Origin: Streptomyces sp. NRRL F-5135
Lineage (GTDB): Bacteria; Actinomycetota; Actinomycetes; Streptomycetales; Streptomycetaceae
Length of the DNA stretch: 64,000 nt
Assembly: GCF_000719775.1 (NCBI RefSeq)
Contig: NZ_JOHR01000001.1
Coordinates: 248,001-312,000, forward strand
Direction of reading: 5' to 3'
Under the pieces are notes generated by a model that saw nothing but the letters and a program-made list of their open reading frames with translations, ran no database searches and was not told the origin of the DNA. Shown in pieces: positions 26,746 through 36,512 of this stretch. Position 1 is the first letter of the stretch. Each line of letters opens with the position of its first letter. The position numbers and the translations under genes are program-made.

Positions 26746-26921
26746 CCGGCGTTCGCGGTGTCCGCCCGGTCGGCACCGGCGTCCGGGCGTCCCGGCATCC
26801 GGCGCACTCCCGCGACCCGCACGGCGCCCCTGCCCGGGCCATGCCCACGCCCGGTGCTCCGCGCCCCCGTCGTTCCCGTTCCCGCTCCCGTTCGCATCGC
26901 CACCAGGAAGGGTCCCGTTCC

Positions 26922-27836
26922 GTGCCGCACCTTCGTCCCCCTGTCCTCCTCGGGATCGGTACGGCGCTGCTCGCCGCCGTGGCGATTCCCGCCGCTCTGC
27001 TGCCCGCGCTGACCGCTTCCCCCGGGGAGCCGGCCGCCGCCGGAGCCTGGCCCGTGGAGTCCCCGCCGGTGCCGCCCTCGACGACCCCGCTCCCGCCGAC
27101 CGCGTCCGTTCCCTCGCCCGTACCGCACGAACCGCCCCGGCGGCAAGGCGGGGCCCAGGGAGCGCCCGCGGGCACCACGCCGGCCTGGCGCCGGGCCGCG
27201 CCGGACCCCGCGCCCGTCACCGCGGCGGCCCTGCGGGCCGGCGCCGGCCGTTGCGAACGGATCTCGAAGGGCGCCTACCGCACCGACGGCGCCGGACCCG
27301 CCCACGTCGCCGTGTGCGGCGCCGAGGGCGCCGTCTTCTGGAAGGCCCCCCTGACCGTGGTCTGCGACGGCCAGGTCACGGTCCGGTGCAACGACCGGGC
27401 CGATCCCCGGTTCGCGAACACCACCGCCTACACCCAGTCGAACGGTCTGCCGCTGAACGCCGAGAAACTGCCGTACATCGTCGTACCGTCCCCCAGCGGC
27501 GTCTGGGACCACCGCGACTTCGGCATCGGAGGCGGGTCGGTCGCGGCCGTCGTGCACGGTGACACGGTGCGCTACGCCGTCGTCGGCGACACCGGGCCGC
27601 CCGGCACCATCGGGGAGGCGTCGTACGCCACGGCCCGTGGGCTGGGTGTGCCCACCACCCCGGCGGGCGGCGGTGGTGGTGCCGCCCCGGACGTGACGTT
27701 CATCGTGTTCCAGGACGCGAAGGTCTCGCCGCCGGAGGACCGGGCCGCCACGGTCCGGCTCGGTGAGAAGCTGGCGCGGAAGTTCCTCCTGGAGAACGGA
27801 GACCGGGGCCGGGCCGGGGCGCGTCGAGTGCCCTGA
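26922..27836 (+). CDS. Secreted glycoside hydrolase family 75 chitosanase
   Basis: 304 residues. The N-terminus has an uncleaved-anchor or signal-type hydrophobic stretch (PVLLGIGTALLAAVAIPAAL), then a Pro/Ser/Thr-rich linker to about residue 95, then the GH75 domain: FWKAPLTVVCDGQVTVRC, AYTQSNGLPLNAEKLPYIVV, YAVVGDTGPPGTIGEASYAT and a final VTFIVFQDAKV strand. GH75 enzymes endo-hydrolyse chitosan outside the cell. The GTG start has AGGAAGG about 10 nt upstream and leaves the hydrophobic stretch at the N-terminus. Confidence 0.8.
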   Translation: MPHLRPPVLLGIGTALLAAVAIPAALLPALTASPGEPAAAGAWPVESPPVPPSTTPLPPTASVPSPVPHEPPRRQGGAQGAPAGTTPAWRRAAPDPAPVTAAALRAGAGRCERISKGAYRTDGAGPAHVAVCGAEGAVFWKAPLTVVCDGQVTVRCNDRADPRFANTTAYTQSNGLPLNAEKLPYIVVPSPSGVWDHRDFGIGGGSVAAVVHGDTVRYAVVGDTGPPGTIGEASYATARGLGVPTTPAGGGGGAAPDVTFIVFQDAKVSPPEDRAATVRLGEKLARKFLLENGDRGRAGARRVP

Positions 27837-27892
27837 CCCTGGAAGAGGCACTGGGAAACGCGTCGTACGGCCCTCCGGCGGAGGCGACCCGG

Positions 27893-27929
27893 CGCGGTGG
27901 TCCCGGCGGCGGCGGCCGGGACCACCGCG
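27893..27929. terminator. Terminator hairpin, 15-bp perfect stem
   Basis: CGCGGTGGTCCCGGC (27893-27907), 7-nt loop, GCCGGGACCACCGCG (27915-27929), between the convergent chitosanase and permease genes. Confidence 0.8.
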
Positions 27930-27939
27930 GGCCGGCTTC

Positions 27940-29469
27940 TCAGACGATGCTGTCGGAGATCTCCGACCGCTCACGGGCGGTGCCGTACGCCTGGGGCGTG
28001 CTGTAGGAGCGTCGGGCCACGAACCACCACACGGTCGCCAGAACGAGCACCACGGCGAGGGCGATCACGGCGTAGTTCATCGAGTCGGCCGTCACGGGGT
28101 GCGACTGCGGCAGGCAGAAGAGCACGGTGACCACGGCCACCCACACCACCGCGATCCAGCCGATGGGCTTGCTCCAGCGGCCCAGGGTCCACGGTCCCGG
28201 CTCGAAGCGGTTTCCGGCGCGCAGCTTCAGGTAGATGGGAATGGCGTACGCCGGTGTGATGCCGATGACGTTGATGGCGGTCACCGCGCCGTACGCGGTC
28301 GCGGAGTATAGGGACGGCAGGGCGAGCACGGCCGCGACGGCCACCGACAGCCAGACCGCCGGCACCGGGGTGCGGGTACGGCTGCTGACGCGCCGCCACA
28401 GGGCGGACCCGGGCAGGGCGTTGTCCCGGCTGAAGGCGAACACCATCCGGCTGGCCGCGGCGACTTCCGCGTTGCCGCAGAAGAGCTGGGCCACGATCAC
28501 GACCAGCAGCAGCGCCGTCGCGCCGTCCGCGCCGAGGGCGTCGATCAGGATCTGCGCGGGCGGCACACCGGTGGCGCTGTCCCGCGCGCCCTCGTAGTCC
28601 TGGATGGCGAAGGTGAGACCGGCCAGCAGCGCGAAGCCGGCGATCCAGGAGACCCAGATGGCCCGCACGATGCCGCGGGCCGCCGAGACGGAGGCGTTCG
28701 ACGTCTCCTCGGACAGGTGTGCGGAGGCGTCGTACCCGCTGAAGGTGTACTGCGCGAGCAGCAGACCGATGGCGGCCACGTAGAGCGGGTTCTGCCAGCC
28801 CGTGTCATTGACGAACTCGGTGAAGACGAACGAGGGCGACTGATGGCGGTCGGGAATGATCGCCAGAGCACCGACGATGATCGCGACGCCGGCCAGGTGC
28901 CACCACACACTGATCGAGTTGAGGACGCTGACCAGCCTGACACCGAACAGGTTCAGGGTGGCGTGCAGCAGCAGGATGCACAGGAAGACGAGGAAGGTCG
29001 AGCCCGGCGTGGGCACCAGGCCGAACTGGAGGTTCAGGAAGGCCCCGGTGAACAGCGCGGCACCGTAGTCGATCCCGGCGATGGCGCCCAGCAGTCCGAG
29101 CAGATTGAGCCAGCCGGTGTACCAGCCCCAGGAACGGCCACCGAGCCGGTCGGCCATGTAATAGAGGGCCCCGGACGTGGGGTAGGCGCTGGTGACCTCG
29201 GCCAGCGCCATCCCCACGAAGAGCACCATCAGGCCGACGCCCGCCCAGCCCCAGAGCATGACCGCGGGGCCGCCGGTACCCATGCCGAACCCGTACAGGG
29301 TCATGCATCCGGAGAGGATGGAGATGACGGAGAAGCTGATGGCGAAGTTGCCGAAGCCTCCCATGCGGCGGGCGAGGACCGGCTGATAGCCCAGTTCGCG
29401 CAGGCGTTGCTCCTCGTCCTTCCGGGACGCGGACCCGGTCGTCGGCCAGGTCGGTGGGGAAGCGGACAC
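27940..29469 (-). CDS. APC-superfamily amino acid permease
   Basis: 509 residues with about 12 membrane helices. LRELGYQPVLARRMGGFGNF and ISFSVISILSGCMTLYGFGM are the typical entry of the amino-acid/GABA permease group; SEETSNASVSAARGIVRAIW is the conserved loop between helices. I chose the GTG at 29469 because GGAGG is 7 nt upstream; ATG codons further out lie in or before that ribosome site. The substrate is likely an amino acid or amine. A palindrome sits directly upstream. Confidence 0.88.
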   Translation of the reverse strand: MSASPPTWPTTGSASRKDEEQRLRELGYQPVLARRMGGFGNFAISFSVISILSGCMTLYGFGMGTGGPAVMLWGWAGVGLMVLFVGMALAEVTSAYPTSGALYYMADRLGGRSWGWYTGWLNLLGLLGAIAGIDYGAALFTGAFLNLQFGLVPTPGSTFLVFLCILLLHATLNLFGVRLVSVLNSISVWWHLAGVAIIVGALAIIPDRHQSPSFVFTEFVNDTGWQNPLYVAAIGLLLAQYTFSGYDASAHLSEETSNASVSAARGIVRAIWVSWIAGFALLAGLTFAIQDYEGARDSATGVPPAQILIDALGADGATALLLVVIVAQLFCGNAEVAAASRMVFAFSRDNALPGSALWRRVSSRTRTPVPAVWLSVAVAAVLALPSLYSATAYGAVTAINVIGITPAYAIPIYLKLRAGNRFEPGPWTLGRWSKPIGWIAVVWVAVVTVLFCLPQSHPVTADSMNYAVIALAVVLVLATVWWFVARRSYSTPQAYGTARERSEISDSIV

Positions 29470-29490
29470 GGCGGTACCTCCAACAGCTAA

Positions 29491-29507
29491 TGACATGTAC
29501 ATGATCA
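29491..29507. promoter_or_regulatory. Palindrome upstream of the permease gene
   Basis: TGACATGTACATGATCA contains the perfect 10-bp palindrome CATGTACATG (29494-29503), 25 nt before the GTG start. It is an AT-rich spot in GC-rich DNA and a good candidate operator. Confidence 0.5.
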
Positions 29508-29567
29508 ACATCACTGTGCGCGGGGACGGTGGCGTGGAGTACGGCTCCTCCGGTCCCCTCGGGCTCT

Positions 29568-30569
29568 CTAATCCCCGTCCCGCCGGTCACGGGCCGCGCT
29601 CAGGCAGCGGCCGCGGGCGCGGAGGAACACCTCCTCGACCCGTGCGGCATCACTCGGGTCGCGCGTGCGGCAGGACCACGGGGCGGTCGCGTAGTAGGGC
29701 CCGAGCGCCTCGAACACCCGGGCGCCCTCGGTGAATCGCAGCGCCCCCCACAACGCGTGGGCCAGGTGGTTCAGGTCCAGCAGCGACGCCCGGGCCACGG
29801 CGGTGTGGTCGAACCACAGGCCCAGCGCGCGCATGGCGTCCCTGGTGGCGTCCGGCGTCACCCAGTGCAGGTCCAGCGCCTTCTCATGGCCGTTCTCCCT
29901 GCGGTACCGCTCCACCCTGACGAAGAGCGGCAGGACGTGCAGCGCCGACCCCTGGGGCGCCGAGGAGGACGCCCACTGCACGAAGTTGACCGCCTCCGAG
30001 AGCGACGCGTCGGCCCGCCGCGCGTAGACGAACTGGAGCATGCGGTGATAGGCCTCGCGGTTGTACGGGTCGCGCTTGTCCGCCTCCGCGAGGAGCGCCC
30101 AGGGGCCGGGGAACAGCATCGGGCCGGGCGGCGGGAGCCGGTGCTCCTCCATGCGCTGGCCGTTGTCGAGCCGGGACAGCGCCAGCAGGCACACCCACGG
30201 CACGGGGTCGTCCGGCGCCCGCCGCGCGGCGACGTGGCACGCCTCCCAGGCCCCCTGCCACAGCTCCTCGGTCCGCGGGTGGTTCTCGCGGTGCGCCCGT
30301 ACGGCACGCTCGACGAGGACGCGGGTGTGCATCACGGCCGCGGCGGACGACCGGGGCTCCTCGGCCAGCCACGCCTGCACGGCATCGGTCCCGGCGGCGA
30401 CGGTGGCCAGCACCTGGGTCCGCTGGGTCCACAGTGTCCAGTCGGGCGTCCGCGCCAGGAGGTCGCGCATCGACAGCCAGCGCCCCGTCCGCAGGTCCTG
30501 CACCGCGGTGCGCAGTTCGTCGTCGTGGCCCGCCGGGTGGAAGACGGGGCGGAAGCGGTCACTCGCCAT
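29568..30569 (-). CDS. Conserved hypothetical protein, helical (TPR-like)
   Basis: 333 residues, not recognised as a named family. It is mostly alpha-helical with many Ala, Arg, Trp and Leu; segments such as WQGAWEACHVAARRAPDDPV and PYNREAYHRMLQFVYARRA suggest TPR-like repeats. No signal peptide or membrane helix. The ATG follows GGAG by 8 nt. It reads in the same direction as the permease 98 nt downstream, but the palindrome between them suggests separate promoters. Confidence 0.6.
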   Translation of the reverse strand: MASDRFRPVFHPAGHDDELRTAVQDLRTGRWLSMRDLLARTPDWTLWTQRTQVLATVAAGTDAVQAWLAEEPRSSAAAVMHTRVLVERAVRAHRENHPRTEELWQGAWEACHVAARRAPDDPVPWVCLLALSRLDNGQRMEEHRLPPPGPMLFPGPWALLAEADKRDPYNREAYHRMLQFVYARRADASLSEAVNFVQWASSSAPQGSALHVLPLFVRVERYRRENGHEKALDLHWVTPDATRDAMRALGLWFDHTAVARASLLDLNHLAHALWGALRFTEGARVFEALGPYYATAPWSCRTRDPSDAARVEEVFLRARGRCLSAARDRRDGD

Positions 30570-30828
30570 GGGCCCGGCTCCGTCCGGGCGCGTGACCTAA
30601 CACCGCTCCACCGCCCTCGGCCCCGGCGGACCCGGACGGCGGAGGGTCCGGGAGTCCGTACGGTCTGCCGCCCCGGAGGCCGCCGGGGCGCGGGACGCCT
30701 CCCGCGCCGGGGGCACCTCCCGCTCCCCGGACGTCGCACGTCTCGGGGCGGCCGGGTACGCCGGAGCCTGTCGGTGGACCGTGCGCCGGGCACCGCCGAC
30801 AGGGCGCCCGGGCGAAAATATGGTCGAC

Positions 30829-30972
30829 ATGATTCCTCAACGACGGTGCGGGAGTGCGGTGTTGCGAGGGTGGCCCAAGGGGGTCGTCACACGGAGGCGC
30901 CGGCCGGCCGTGCCCGCGGACAGGGGCGCACTGACGCAGTGTGCCCCTGCCGCTGCTCGGCGATCAGTGTAG
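30829..30972 (+). CDS. Possible 47-residue basic peptide in a leader region
   Basis: ATG at 30829, or in frame at 30820, gives MIPQRRCGSAVLRGWPKGVV and a basic C-terminal half. There is no clear ribosome site and a hairpin covers its end, so it may be a non-coding leader instead. The gap 30570-31284 holds no other gene candidate. Confidence 0.2.
   Translation: MIPQRRCGSAVLRGWPKGVVTRRRRPAVPADRGALTQCAPAAARRSV
30921..30949. terminator. Hairpin in the long leader region
   Basis: CAGGGGCGCACTG (30921-30933), loop ACG, CAGTGTGCCCCTG (30937-30949): 12 of 13 positions pair. It could be a terminator, an attenuator or part of a small RNA. Confidence 0.45.
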
Positions 30973-31209
30973 GGCTCCATGTGACCGCACCTGAACACTT
31001 TGCTGATCTTTCGCCACTCTCTGTTGATCGAATGAGGCGAACCACGGGTCACGCTCCGAATGGCTCGAACGGCCCCCACCACGCCCCGGAAACCCTTGAC
31101 GCCCGCGCCGACCTGCATCACTCTTTCGCCCAACGATCACTCCCGCCCCCTGCCCCTCTCCGCCCCCGCCGAGCCGTGCCCCTCTCCTCCCCTCTCCATC
31201 CGTGCCTCG

Positions 31210-31266
31210 TTTCTGACTCTTTCCTGACTCTTCCTCACCTCTTCCGAGCTCGTTCCTGACTCTTCC
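31210..31266. repeat. Direct repeats upstream of the FGGY kinase
   Basis: The motif CTGACTCTT occurs at 31213, 31224 and 31256. The last two copies extend to an exact TTCCTGACTCTTCC (31221-31234, 31253-31266). They lie in a pyrimidine-rich tract that ends about 20 nt before the start codon. Confidence 0.6.
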
Positions 31267-31284
31267 CACGACCGAAAACGGGAC

Positions 31285-32823
31285 ATGCCGCCGGCCCAGC
31301 AGACACCCTTCTCGCCCGTCCACGGCTCCCCCGCCGACCCGGCCGGCCTTCCGGTGCTCGCCGTCGACCAGGGCACGTCCGCCACCAAGGCGCTCGTCAT
31401 CTGCCCCGAACGCGGGGTCGTCGGCACGGGTACGGCCCCGGCGCCGCCCCGGTACGGCTCCGGCGGTCTGGTGGAGGTCGATCCGGCCGTGCTGCTCGGC
31501 TCCGTCCTGGACGCGGGACGGCGGGCACTCGCCGACGCGGGGGACGCGGGGCGGCGGGTGGCGGCCGTCGGCCTCGCCAATCAGGGGGAGACGGTGCTCG
31601 CCTGGGACCCGGAGACGGGCACGCCGCTCACCGACGCCATCGTCTGGCAGGACCGGCGCGCCGAGTCGCTGTGCACCGAACTCGCCCCGTGGGCAGGCAG
31701 GTTGCGACAGCTGACCGGGCTGCCGCTCGACCCGTACTTCGCCGCGCCGAAGATGGCCTGGATCCGCCGTCGGCTGACCCGGGAGGGCGTGGTCACCACC
31801 AGCGACTCCTGGCTGATCCACCAACTGACCGGTGCCTTCGTCACGGACGCGGCGACCGCTGGGCGGACCCAGCTGCTGGACCTCGACACCGCCGCCTGGT
31901 CACCGGAGGCCCTGGACGTCTTCGGACTGTCCGGCGAACGGCTGCCCCGCGTCGTGGACACGGCCGGGCCCGTCGGCACCACCGCCGCCTTCGGCCCCGA
32001 ACTGCCGCTGACCGGGCTGATCGTCGATCAGCAGGCCGCGCTGCTCGCGCAGGACGTGACGGGCCCGGGGTCGGCCAAGTGCACGTACGGCACGGGCGCG
32101 TTCCTGCTGGCGCAGACCGGTGACCGGCCGCGCCGCGGGACGTCCGGTCTGGTCAGCTGCGTGGCCTGGCGGCTCGGCGGGCGTACGAGTTACTGCCTCG
32201 ACGGACAGGTCTACACGGCCGCCTCGGCCGTACGCTGGCTGACCGGGCTGGGAGTGATCTCCGGCGCCGCCGATCTGGATCCGGTGGGGTCCGCCGTACC
32301 CGACAGCGGCGGAGTGACGTTCGTCCCCGCGCTGGCCGGACTCGCCGCCCCGTGGTGGCGCGGTGACCTGCGCGGCTCCCTGACCGGTCTGGGGCTCCAG
32401 ACCGGCCCCGGGCATCTGGTGCGCGCGCTGTGCGAGGGCATCGCCGCCCAGGTGGTGGAGCTGGCCGACGCCGCCGCGGCCGATCTCGGCGCGCCGCTGA
32501 CGGACCTGCGGGTCGACGGCGGGCTGACCCGGTCGGCACTGCTGATGCAGACGCAGGCCGATCTGCTGCAACGGCCCGTCGAGGTCTCGGCGTTGCCGGA
32601 CGCCACGGCTCTGGGAGCGGGCGCGCTCGCACGGCTGGGGCTCGATCCCGCGCTCACACCGGAGGAGGTGGTACCGCCGTGGCGGCCCTCGGCGGTCTAC
32701 GAACCCCGGATCGGCGCGGCGGAGGCGGCGGAGCGCCTGGGCGCCTTCCGTTCGGCGGTGGCGGCCCTGGTGGACCGCACTCCCCCGGCCGGCCACGACA
32801 AGGAAGCGGCCCCACCGGCGTAG
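31285..32823 (+). CDS. FGGY-family carbohydrate kinase
   Basis: 512 residues. VLAVDQGTSATKALVI is the phosphate-1 loop, AIVWQDRRAESLC the sugar-contact region, LIVDQQAALLAQ carries the probable catalytic Asp, and LRVDGGLTRSALLMQTQADL is the second ATP motif of the FGGY group. It resembles glycerol kinase more than xylulokinase. Substrate is unknown, as no transporter or dehydrogenase adjoins. Several possible starts exist near the N-terminus. Confidence 0.85.
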   Translation: MPPAQQTPFSPVHGSPADPAGLPVLAVDQGTSATKALVICPERGVVGTGTAPAPPRYGSGGLVEVDPAVLLGSVLDAGRRALADAGDAGRRVAAVGLANQGETVLAWDPETGTPLTDAIVWQDRRAESLCTELAPWAGRLRQLTGLPLDPYFAAPKMAWIRRRLTREGVVTTSDSWLIHQLTGAFVTDAATAGRTQLLDLDTAAWSPEALDVFGLSGERLPRVVDTAGPVGTTAAFGPELPLTGLIVDQQAALLAQDVTGPGSAKCTYGTGAFLLAQTGDRPRRGTSGLVSCVAWRLGGRTSYCLDGQVYTAASAVRWLTGLGVISGAADLDPVGSAVPDSGGVTFVPALAGLAAPWWRGDLRGSLTGLGLQTGPGHLVRALCEGIAAQVVELADAAAADLGAPLTDLRVDGGLTRSALLMQTQADLLQRPVEVSALPDATALGAGALARLGLDPALTPEEVVPPWRPSAVYEPRIGAAEAAERLGAFRSAVAALVDRTPPAGHDKEAAPPA

Positions 32824-33194
32824 GGGGGTGCGCCGATGGGGCCGGGGGAGCTCCTGCGGCCCGGGGGGAAGGCCGCGAGCTCGGCTCCACGATGCGTGTG
32901 CCCTCTCAGACCCGGGTTATGCACATTGTTTTTCTTTCTTCTCCGGATCGGCCGAATCACCCCGCTTCCCGGGGCCGCTTCCCGCCACGGTTAACGGTGA
33001 GTGACCAGTTCCGGTCCGGTCGGCGTGGGTCCGGCGACGCTTCACGAACACGGTGATCCCTGTGCGGTGATGGGTGTCGCGCGTTGGAGCGTCGTTCACG
33101 CGCAGGCCACACCAAGTGTCGAGCATCAAAGGAGTAGCCAGGGACCCTGCCCCGGCGCGCTCACCGCTGCGCTCGCACTCGGGAGACCGCATCC
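32824..33194. other. Intergenic region, no gene seen
   Basis: About 370 nt before the Tat phosphoesterase. An AT-rich, T-rich patch (about 32917-32945, CACATTGTTTTTCTTTCTTC) may belong to a terminator or promoter. The decamer CCGCTTCCCG is repeated near 32970-32990. No convincing ORF is present. Confidence 0.45.
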
Positions 33195-34940
33195 ATGTCA
33201 CGCATACACTCCGCAGTCACCGCCGTCGACCGGCGCTCCTTCCTCACCGTGACCGGAGCGGTGGGCATCTCCGTCGGGATCGGGCTGGCCATCGGCGCGG
33301 GCGGCGGCTCCGACCGGGCCGCGGCCGCGCCCGGGGCGGGCGCCTCGCCCACCGTGCCCGGTCCCCGTGGCTCCTCGGCCCCGCCCACGCCCGCCCGTAC
33401 GGTCCCCGCGCGGACGACACTGGACTCGGTGGCCGCACCACGCGACACCGCCGTCGCCTACCGGCGGCTCGGCGACGGTCCCGGCTGGCCCAGACTCGTA
33501 CGGGACGACCTGGCGGCGCCCCGGTCCGGCCGGGCCGGCCGCCGTACCGTCCTGACGTCCTTCGTCCAGCTCACCGACCTGCACCTGGTGGATGTCCAGC
33601 ACCCGGTGCGCACCGAGTACCTCCGCTCGCAGGGGGTCTCCGGCTGGCGGCCGCAGGAAGCGCTCACGGTGCAGGGCGCGGTGTCGCTCATCGAGCAGAT
33701 CAACGCCCTGACGGCGGGGCCGGCGACCGGCGCGCCGCTGTCCTTCGCCGTGACGACCGGCGACAACACGGACAACAACTCCCGGGCGGAGCTGGACTGG
33801 TACCTCACCGTGATGAACGGCGGCCGGATCACCCCGAACACCGGCGACCCCCGGCGGTACGAGGGCCCGCAGAACTCGGGCGAGCGGCTGTACTGGCACC
33901 CGGAGGACGCCCTCCGGGACACCGACAAACGGCTCGGCTACCCCCGTATCGACGGATTCCTCGCCGCCGCCATCGGCTCCGTGAACAGCCCGGGGCTCCG
34001 GCTGCCGTGGTACTCCACCGCGGGCAACCACGACGGGCTGGCCAGCGGTGCCATCGCCGACCGGTCGGGCTTCCTCGCCGACTTCGCCGTCGGGTCGCGG
34101 AAGCTGTACGACATCCCGGACGCCGACGCGAAGGCCCTGATGTCCGTCCTGGCGAAGGGGAGCGACCCCACCGGCAGCCACCTCGTGGAACTGCTGCGCC
34201 GCTCGAGGCGCCGGATGCGCCCGGTCACCCCCGATCCGGCCCGGGCGCCGTTCACCCCGCGCCAGTACCTGACCGCGCACCTGAACCCGGCACAGGCGGG
34301 CAACGGGCCGGTCGGGCACGGCTACACGACGGCCAACCTGGACGGCGACACGCTCTACTACACCTTCCCGATGGCGGACGGCGTGACCGGCATCAGCCTC
34401 GACACGACCGACCGCGCCGGGCACTTCACCGGCTCGCTCGACACGACCCAGTTCGACTGGCTGGAGCGGAAGCTGGTGGAGCACCGGGACGACCACGTCG
34501 TCGTCCTCAGCCACCACAACAGCTGGACGATTACCAACACGCACCCGGACCCCGACCGGCCGGGCGAGGCGCGGCACAACGGCGACGAGGTCCTCGACCT
34601 GCTGGGGCGGCACCGCAATGTGATCGCCTGGGTCAACGGGCACAGCCACCGCAACTCGATCGCGCCGCGCGACGGATTCTGGGAGATCTCCACCGCCTCG
34701 CACATCGACTTCCCGCAACTCGCCCGGGTCATCGAGATCGCCGACAACGGGGACGGCACGCTGTCGCTGTTCACGACGCTGATCGAGTCGGCGGCCCCGC
34801 ACCGCACCGACCTCACGGATCTGTCGCAGACGGGCCTCGCCGCGCTCTACCGGGAGCTGGCCCACAACGCGCCGGGTTCCACCACCAAGCCGGCGGGCAC
34901 GCCGCCCGACCGCAACACGGAACTGCTGCTGCGCCGGTGA
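33195..34940 (+). CDS. Tat-exported metallophosphoesterase, TIGR03767-like
   Basis: 581 residues. The N-terminus has a twin-arginine signal (VDRRSFLTVTGAVGISVGI). Calcineurin-like phosphoesterase motifs follow: QLTDLHLVD, TTGDNTDNNS, STAGNHDGL, LSHHNSW and NGHSHRNS, which together bind two metals. The layout matches the actinobacterial TIGR03767 family. It acts outside the membrane; the substrate is unknown and could be nucleotide or cell-surface phosphoesters. Confidence 0.88.
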   Translation: MSRIHSAVTAVDRRSFLTVTGAVGISVGIGLAIGAGGGSDRAAAAPGAGASPTVPGPRGSSAPPTPARTVPARTTLDSVAAPRDTAVAYRRLGDGPGWPRLVRDDLAAPRSGRAGRRTVLTSFVQLTDLHLVDVQHPVRTEYLRSQGVSGWRPQEALTVQGAVSLIEQINALTAGPATGAPLSFAVTTGDNTDNNSRAELDWYLTVMNGGRITPNTGDPRRYEGPQNSGERLYWHPEDALRDTDKRLGYPRIDGFLAAAIGSVNSPGLRLPWYSTAGNHDGLASGAIADRSGFLADFAVGSRKLYDIPDADAKALMSVLAKGSDPTGSHLVELLRRSRRRMRPVTPDPARAPFTPRQYLTAHLNPAQAGNGPVGHGYTTANLDGDTLYYTFPMADGVTGISLDTTDRAGHFTGSLDTTQFDWLERKLVEHRDDHVVVLSHHNSWTITNTHPDPDRPGEARHNGDEVLDLLGRHRNVIAWVNGHSHRNSIAPRDGFWEISTASHIDFPQLARVIEIADNGDGTLSLFTTLIESAAPHRTDLTDLSQTGLAALYRELAHNAPGSTTKPAGTPPDRNTELLLRR

Positions 34941-35092
34941 GACCGCCGTCCCCGCTCCGCGCGCCCGCTCCCCGGCCCCCCGCGCCGCGACTGCCCGTGC
35001 CCCGTGCGCCCCTGTACCCCCGGGGCGCACGGGCCGCCCGGGACGTTCGGCACACTGTGGTGGACGCCCGGACGACAGCCGTGGGAGGCACG

Positions 35093-36349
35093 ATGGCGCT
35101 TCAGATCAGCGCGACCAACCCTGAGCAGCCCGCGGTGCTCCTGGACCTGCCGTGGAACACACCGCTCGACCAGTGGCCCGAGGACTGTCTCGTCGCGCTG
35201 CCCCGCGGTATCTCCCGCCATGTGGTGCGCTTCGCGTCGGCCGGTGCCGAGGTGATGGCGGTGAAGGAGATATCCGAGCGGGGCGCGGTGCGCGAGTTCG
35301 GGCTGCTGCGCGATCTGCACCGGCTGGGCATCCCGGCCGTGGACCCGGTGGCCGTGGTGACGGGACGCACGGACGCCTCGGGCGAGCCGCTGGAACCGGC
35401 GCTGATCACCCGGCACCTCAAGGGCTCCCTGCCGTACCGCTCGATGTTCGAGTCGACGATGCGCCCCAGCACCGTCAAGCGGCTCATGGACGCGCTCGCG
35501 GTCCTTCTCGTACGGCTGCACCTGGCGGGCTTCGCCTGGGGCGACTGCTCGCTGTCCAACGCGCTCTTCCGGCGGGACGCCGGCGCGTACGCCGCGTACC
35601 TGGTGGATGCCGAGACGGGCCAGCTCCAGCAGAATCTGAGCCCGGGCCAGCGCGAGTACGACATCGAACTGGCGCGCGTGAACATCGCCGGGGAGCTGAT
35701 GGACCTGGAGGCGTCGGGGGCGCTGCATCCGTCGGTGGACCCGGTGCCGTTCGGCGCGGAGATCTGCCGCAGGTACGAGGACCTGTGGCACGAGCTGACC
35801 CGTGAGTCCGTGTATCCGGTGGGCAAGCGGCACTACATCGACCGCCGGATCCGCCGCCTGAACGACCTCGGCTTCGACGTGGCGGAGATGCAGATCGAGC
35901 GTTCACCGGCCGGTGACATGATCACGTTCCTGCCCAAGGTGGTGGACGCGGGCCACCACCAGCGGCAGCTGCTGCGGCTGACGGGGCTCGATGCCGAGGA
36001 GAACCAGGCGCGCCGGCTGCTCAACGACCTGGAGAGCTGGATGGCGGGCGAGGAGGACTACGCCCCGGGCGACCCGCTGGGCGCGCGGCCCGAGGTGCTG
36101 GCCCACCGCTGGGTCCGCGACGTCTTCCGGCCGACGGTCCGGCAGGTGCCGCGCGAGCTGCGCGGGGAGATGGACGCGGCGCAGATCTACCACGAGGTGC
36201 TGGAGCACCGGTGGTACCTGTCGGAGAACGCGGGCCGGGACGTCGGTCTCGACGCGACGATCGAGGATTACGTGGCGCATGTGCTGCCGCGTGCGACGAA
36301 GGCGATGGCGCCGGGCTCCGCGGAGGCGCCGGGCGATCTGTCCCCGTGA
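35093..36349 (+). CDS. DUF4032 protein with kinase-like N-terminal domain
   Basis: 418 residues. The N-terminal half looks like an atypical kinase: a VMAVKEIS lysine strand, GFAWGDCSLSNALF resembling a catalytic loop, and YLVDAETG where the metal-binding Asp would lie. The C-terminal half is DUF4032, ending HRWYLSENAGRDVGLDATIE. The ATG follows GGGAGGCACG. Activity is unproven. The family is widespread in actinobacteria. Confidence 0.8.
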   Translation: MALQISATNPEQPAVLLDLPWNTPLDQWPEDCLVALPRGISRHVVRFASAGAEVMAVKEISERGAVREFGLLRDLHRLGIPAVDPVAVVTGRTDASGEPLEPALITRHLKGSLPYRSMFESTMRPSTVKRLMDALAVLLVRLHLAGFAWGDCSLSNALFRRDAGAYAAYLVDAETGQLQQNLSPGQREYDIELARVNIAGELMDLEASGALHPSVDPVPFGAEICRRYEDLWHELTRESVYPVGKRHYIDRRIRRLNDLGFDVAEMQIERSPAGDMITFLPKVVDAGHHQRQLLRLTGLDAEENQARRLLNDLESWMAGEEDYAPGDPLGARPEVLAHRWVRDVFRPTVRQVPRELRGEMDAAQIYHEVLEHRWYLSENAGRDVGLDATIEDYVAHVLPRATKAMAPGSAEAPGDLSP

Positions 36350-36512
36350 TCTCCCCCGGCGGCGGTCCTGGTGCCGCGACCGGCACGGTCCGCCCCGTGG
36401 CCGGGGGAACGGTTTGCCGGGCGGCGCGCCGGGGCGAACCTCGTCGGGAGGAGCGCCAGGCCCTGTTCGACGCCCCCCGCGCGAGGGGCCGGGCGCCGGG
36501 GACGGCGTCCGC

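Noticed and set aside
33074..35092. Upstream two-thirds of a 1091-codon frame ending in DUF4032
   Set aside because: The family similarity starts at 35093, after a ribosome site; the earlier part overlaps the Tat phosphoesterase in another frame.
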